34,338 nt of DNA from JANSYP01 sp039184415 (GTDB taxonomy: Bacteria > Pseudomonadota > Alphaproteobacteria > Rhodobacterales > Rhodobacteraceae): contig JBCDBB010000019.1 in NCBI GenBank assembly GCA_039184415.1, forward strand, positions 1 through 34,338, in the 5' to 3' direction. Shown piece after piece: positions 31,942-34,338 of this stretch (position 1 is the stretch's first letter; every line of letters begins with the position of its first letter). Below the pieces are notes generated by a model. The model had not been told where the DNA came from, ran no database searches, and was given only the letters and a program-made list of their open reading frames with translations. Made by a program: the position numbers and the translations under genes.

Positions 31942-31943
31942 CG

Positions 31944-32615
31944 CTACCTCGTCTGGTTCGCGTGTGTCACGGTCGTCTGGTTCTCCGGCCGGGCTGGCGG
32001 CATCAGATCATAGGGGTGCTTCCAGCCGGGCGTGGCCGCGATCCGGTCGAGCCAAGCGTCGATATGGGCCCAGTCGCCGCGGGCGAAGCCGAAGGGTTCG
32101 TCGTAGAAAAGATACCCGCAGCAGCTCAGATCGGCCACCGTCAGGCTCTCGCCGACCAGCCATTCATGGCGCGCCAGCCGGGCGTCGAGCACCGAATAGG
32201 CGGTCTCCAGCCGACCCTGCAGAAACGCCACCACCTGGGCCTGACGCTCGCGCTTCTCGGGGGGCAGATAATTCAGCATAAAGCGCACCGCGCCGGCCTG
32301 GGAGCTCAGCTTGTGATTGTCCCAGAACTGCCAGCGCAGGACCTCCCACCGATCCTCCGGCGCGCCGCCGAGCCTGCCGCTTTTCTCCACCACATACTGC
32401 TGGATGGCCCCGGACTGGGCCAGGCGCATGTCGCCATCGACCAGCACCGGCACCTCGCCCATCTCGTTCAACTGCTCGCGATAGTCCGAGGCCCGCGCCG
32501 CGCCGTTGAAGAAATCGACGAAGACCGGCTCCCAGGGCAGGCCGGAAAGCTCGAGGGCGAGCGCTGCCTTGTAGGCATTTCCGCTCTCGCCAAAGCAGTG
32601 GAGTTTCAGGGTCAT
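31944..32615 (-). CDS. Glutathione S-transferase family protein
   Basis: The 223-aa protein has the GST fold: an N-terminal thioredoxin-like domain (MTLKLHCFGESGNAYKAALALELSGLPWEPVFVD, with MGEVPVLVDGDMRLAQSGAIQQYVVE carrying the cis-Pro and Ser-Gly glutathione motif at about 50-75) and a C-terminal helical domain with HEWLVGESLTVADLSCCGYL (about 165-185), which has the typical N-capping motif. The start at 32615 places the family sequence at the very N-terminus; GGAAG is about 10 nt upstream. It ends 2 nt before thiolase, with its stop inside the thiolase ribosome binding site, so co-expression is likely. A GST next to thiolase may detoxify reactive acyl intermediates or catalyse an isomerisation. 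The substrate is unknown. Confidence 0.88.
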   Translation of the reverse strand: MTLKLHCFGESGNAYKAALALELSGLPWEPVFVDFFNGAARASDYREQLNEMGEVPVLVDGDMRLAQSGAIQQYVVEKSGRLGGAPEDRWEVLRWQFWDNHKLSSQAGAVRFMLNYLPPEKRERQAQVVAFLQGRLETAYSVLDARLARHEWLVGESLTVADLSCCGYLFYDEPFGFARGDWAHIDAWLDRIAATPGWKHPYDLMPPARPENQTTVTHANQTR

Positions 32616-32923
32616 CTGGTGTGTTCTTCCGGATCCAAGGGCCAACTGGTCATCATGTAATGTCTCGCCTGTCCGGTCCGAAAGACCCCGATGCGCAAAA
32701 CGTCGCGTCGTCCTGGGCGGGGCCGAGGGTCCGGCCAACCGTCAGGTGGGCGACCTGCACGGCGCCTGGTCGACCTGCCGCGACGCACGTCGTCAGTTTC
32801 CGCAACGTAAATCGCATCCGATCCGCCATCGCAAGAGCACCCGTGACCGCCATCCACCGACGGACTGCCGCGGGGGCTTTCAACCCGGATCATCCCCTCC
32901 GACACAGTCTGGACGCCGACGGC
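32616..32923. other. 308-nt intergenic region between the acyl-CoA dehydrogenase and GST genes
   Basis: I find no credible gene here. A minus-strand frame (32612-32905) ends in a TGA that overlaps the GST start, but it lacks a usable ribosome binding site and its Arg/Pro/Gly-rich translation resembles no protein. No clear terminator or promoter was recognised; the region probably holds the promoter of the GST-thiolase unit. Confidence 0.5.
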
Positions 32924-34338
32924 TCAAAAGCTCGTCGCGTCAAGCGCCATCACCGTGTCGCCGCCAGACTGGATGCGCTTCAGATGGAGCGTCGTGGCAG
33001 GCAGTTGGCGCGCCATATAGAACCGTCCCGTGGCGATCTTGGCGGCCAGATAGTCCGCATCGCCATCGCCCGCATCAAGCCCTGCCTGCGCCGCCTTGGC
33101 GACCCGCGCCCACATCAGCCCAAGGCAGACATGGCCGAAGAGATGCAGGAAATCGTAGCTGCCCGAGAGCGCGTTGTTGGGGTTCTTCATGCCTTCGGCC
33201 ATGAAATACATTCCCGCCGCCTGCAGATCCTTGGACGCTGCCTTGAGCGGTGCGATGAAGTCCACGCCCAGAACCGGGTCCTCGGCATTCTCCTTGCAGA
33301 AGTCTTTCACCATCTCGAAGAACGCCATGATCGCCTTGCCGCCATCGGCGGGCAGCTTGCGGCCCACCAGGTCGAGCGACTGCACGCCATTGGTGCCCTC
33401 GTAGATCATGGTGATGCGGGCATCGCGGACGAACTGCTCGATCCCCCATTCGCGGGTGAAACCGGAGCCGCCGAGGGTCTGCTGCGCCAGCACCGTGGTC
33501 TCGAACCCCTTGTCGCTCAGAAAGCCCTTGATGACCGGGGTCAGGAGCGAAATCAGCCGCTCGGCCTCGGGATCCTTCTTGCGGTGGGCCGCGTCGATCA
33601 TCGTCGCGCCCCAGAGCGTGAAGGCGCGGGCCCCCTCGACGAAGCTCTTCTGCATCATCAGGTTTCGCCGCACATCGGGGTGCACGATGATCGGATCGGC
33701 GGGCCCGTCGGGGTTCTTGGCCCCGGTCACGTCGCGACCCTGGAGCCGTTCGCGCGCAAAACCAAGCGCGTTCTCATAGGCCACGGCGCCCTGGGCATAG
33801 CCCTGCAGGCCGACGCCGAGCCGGGCCTCGTTCATCATCGTGAACATCGCGCGCATGCCCTTGTGCGCCTCGCCGACGAGGAACCCGGTCGCGCCGTCAT
33901 AGTTCATCACACAGGTGGCATTGCCGTGGATTCCCATCTTCTTTTCCAGCCCGCCGCAGGACACGGCGTTGCGGTCGCCGAGCGCGCCGTCGTCTTTGAC
34001 CATGAATTTCGGCACGATGAAGAGGCTGATGCCCTTCACGCCTTCGGGCCCGCCGGGGATCTTGGCCAGCACCAGATGAATGATGTTCTCGCTCAGGTCA
34101 TGCTCTCCGGCCGAGATCCAGATCTTGGAGCCGGTGATCTTGTAGCTGCCGTCGTCCTGGGGCTCGGCCTTGGTGCGGATCAGGCCCAGATCGGTGCCGC
34201 ATTGCGGCTCCGTCAGGTTCATGGTGCCGGTCCATTCGCAGGTGACCATCTTTTCAAGATAGGTCGCCTTCTGTTCCGGCGTGCCATAGGCGTGGATCGT
34301 GCGATACGCGCCAAAGGTGAGGCCCGAGAACATCATGA
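32924..34338 (-). CDS. Acyl-CoA dehydrogenase, DmdC-like long form (C-terminal part)
   Basis: About 471 residues of the C-terminal side are present; the start lies beyond the right edge. It has the flavin/substrate-binding signature TMNLTEPQCGTDLGLIRTKAE, ITGSKIWISAGEHD, EEK-type loop LEKKMGIHGNATCVMNYDGA, and the catalytic Glu in ITMIYEGTNGVQSLDLVG, followed by the extra C-terminal helical domain (about 150 residues) found in the ~590-aa long-form dehydrogenases. This subtype includes DmdC, the methylmercaptopropionyl-CoA dehydrogenase of DMSP demethylation in marine roseobacters, but also general fatty acyl-CoA dehydrogenases, so the substrate is undecided. It is the first enzyme of the beta-oxidation cluster, 308 nt before the GST gene. 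Confidence 0.9.
   Translation of the reverse strand, partial: MMFSGLTFGAYRTIHAYGTPEQKATYLEKMVTCEWTGTMNLTEPQCGTDLGLIRTKAEPQDDGSYKITGSKIWISAGEHDLSENIIHLVLAKIPGGPEGVKGISLFIVPKFMVKDDGALGDRNAVSCGGLEKKMGIHGNATCVMNYDGATGFLVGEAHKGMRAMFTMMNEARLGVGLQGYAQGAVAYENALGFARERLQGRDVTGAKNPDGPADPIIVHPDVRRNLMMQKSFVEGARAFTLWGATMIDAAHRKKDPEAERLISLLTPVIKGFLSDKGFETTVLAQQTLGGSGFTREWGIEQFVRDARITMIYEGTNGVQSLDLVGRKLPADGGKAIMAFFEMVKDFCKENAEDPVLGVDFIAPLKAASKDLQAAGMYFMAEGMKNPNNALSGSYDFLHLFGHVCLGLMWARVAKAAQAGLDAGDGDADYLAAKIATGRFYMARQLPATTLHLKRIQSGGDTVMALDATSF

Noticed and set aside
32612..32905. 97-aa minus-strand frame whose stop overlaps the GST start (ATGA)
   Set aside because: The overlap was suggestive of coupling, but the frame has a GTG start without ribosome binding site and an Arg/Pro/Gly-rich, non-protein-like translation.
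1..34338. Genomic island, prophage, CRISPR array or tRNA genes
   Set aside because: No integrase, transposase, direct-repeat array, attachment-like duplication or tRNA-like cloverleaf was seen; gene content is mostly metabolic with uniform high GC.

Overview
The window looks like chromosomal DNA of a marine alphaproteobacterium of the Rhodobacteraceae (Roseobacter group). This rests on the high GC content, the gene families present (PrpE, MaeB with a fused PTA-like domain, a DUF1127 protein, a DmdC-like acyl-CoA dehydrogenase) and many overlapping start/stop pairs. It is a judgement from family resemblance; no search was run. I saw no tRNA, rRNA, insertion sequence, integrase, CRISPR array or prophage gene.

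Layout. (1) 1-5385, minus strand: a sugar catabolism block with a LacI-type regulator, a xylose-isomerase-like epimerase, a Gfo/Idh/MocA dehydrogenase, an O-methyltransferase-type enzyme and the first part of an ABC transporter substrate-binding protein. A small plus-strand DUF1127 gene sits inside it. (2) 5464-7159: a SAM methyltransferase diverging from a small secreted protein that has an unusually structured 5' leader. (3) 7236-11736: glyA on the minus strand, then nadK followed after 3 nt by a KAP-family P-loop NTPase. (4) 11749-13122: an orphan sigma-54-dependent response regulator. (5) 13450-17656, minus strand: meh-mct-prpE, predicted mesaconyl-C4-CoA hydratase, mesaconyl-CoA C1-C4 CoA transferase and propionyl-CoA synthetase. 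(6) 17836-20115: malic enzyme maeB. (7) 20335-25437, plus strand: a tightly packed nucleoside salvage operon, cdd-deoA-deoB-add-upp, ending in a SPOR-domain exported protein. (8) 25452-34338, minus strand: a fatty-acid/acyl-CoA oxidation cluster with an acyl-CoA dehydrogenase, GST, thiolase, an NTF2-like protein, a cupin and a FadB/FadJ-type bifunctional enzyme. It is followed by a FUSC-like membrane protein and a protein that looks like a catalytically dead M48 peptidase.

How it fits together. The most interesting block is meh-mct-prpE. Mct and Meh are the two steps that convert mesaconyl-C1-CoA, through mesaconyl-C4-CoA, to citramalyl-CoA in the 3-hydroxypropionate bi-cycle of Chloroflexus. 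Many Rhodobacteraceae already have malyl/methylmalyl-CoA lyase and mesaconyl-C1-CoA hydratase for the ethylmalonyl-CoA pathway. Adding Mct and Meh would therefore let the cell condense propionyl-CoA (made by PrpE) with glyoxylate and recover acetyl-CoA plus pyruvate. This fits life on propionate, for example from DMSP or odd-chain fatty acids. The neighbouring malic enzyme and the downstream beta-oxidation cluster suit the same lifestyle.

Regulatory structure read directly from the sequence includes a GTAC-centred palindrome at the lacI promoter with a related motif before the binding-protein gene, a TTTYGCATTTTGCAA motif at prpE repeated at 6504, an ATTTG-T-CAAAT palindrome over a consensus -35 box before meh, and a GACCAA-T-TTGGTC palindrome between maeB and cdd.
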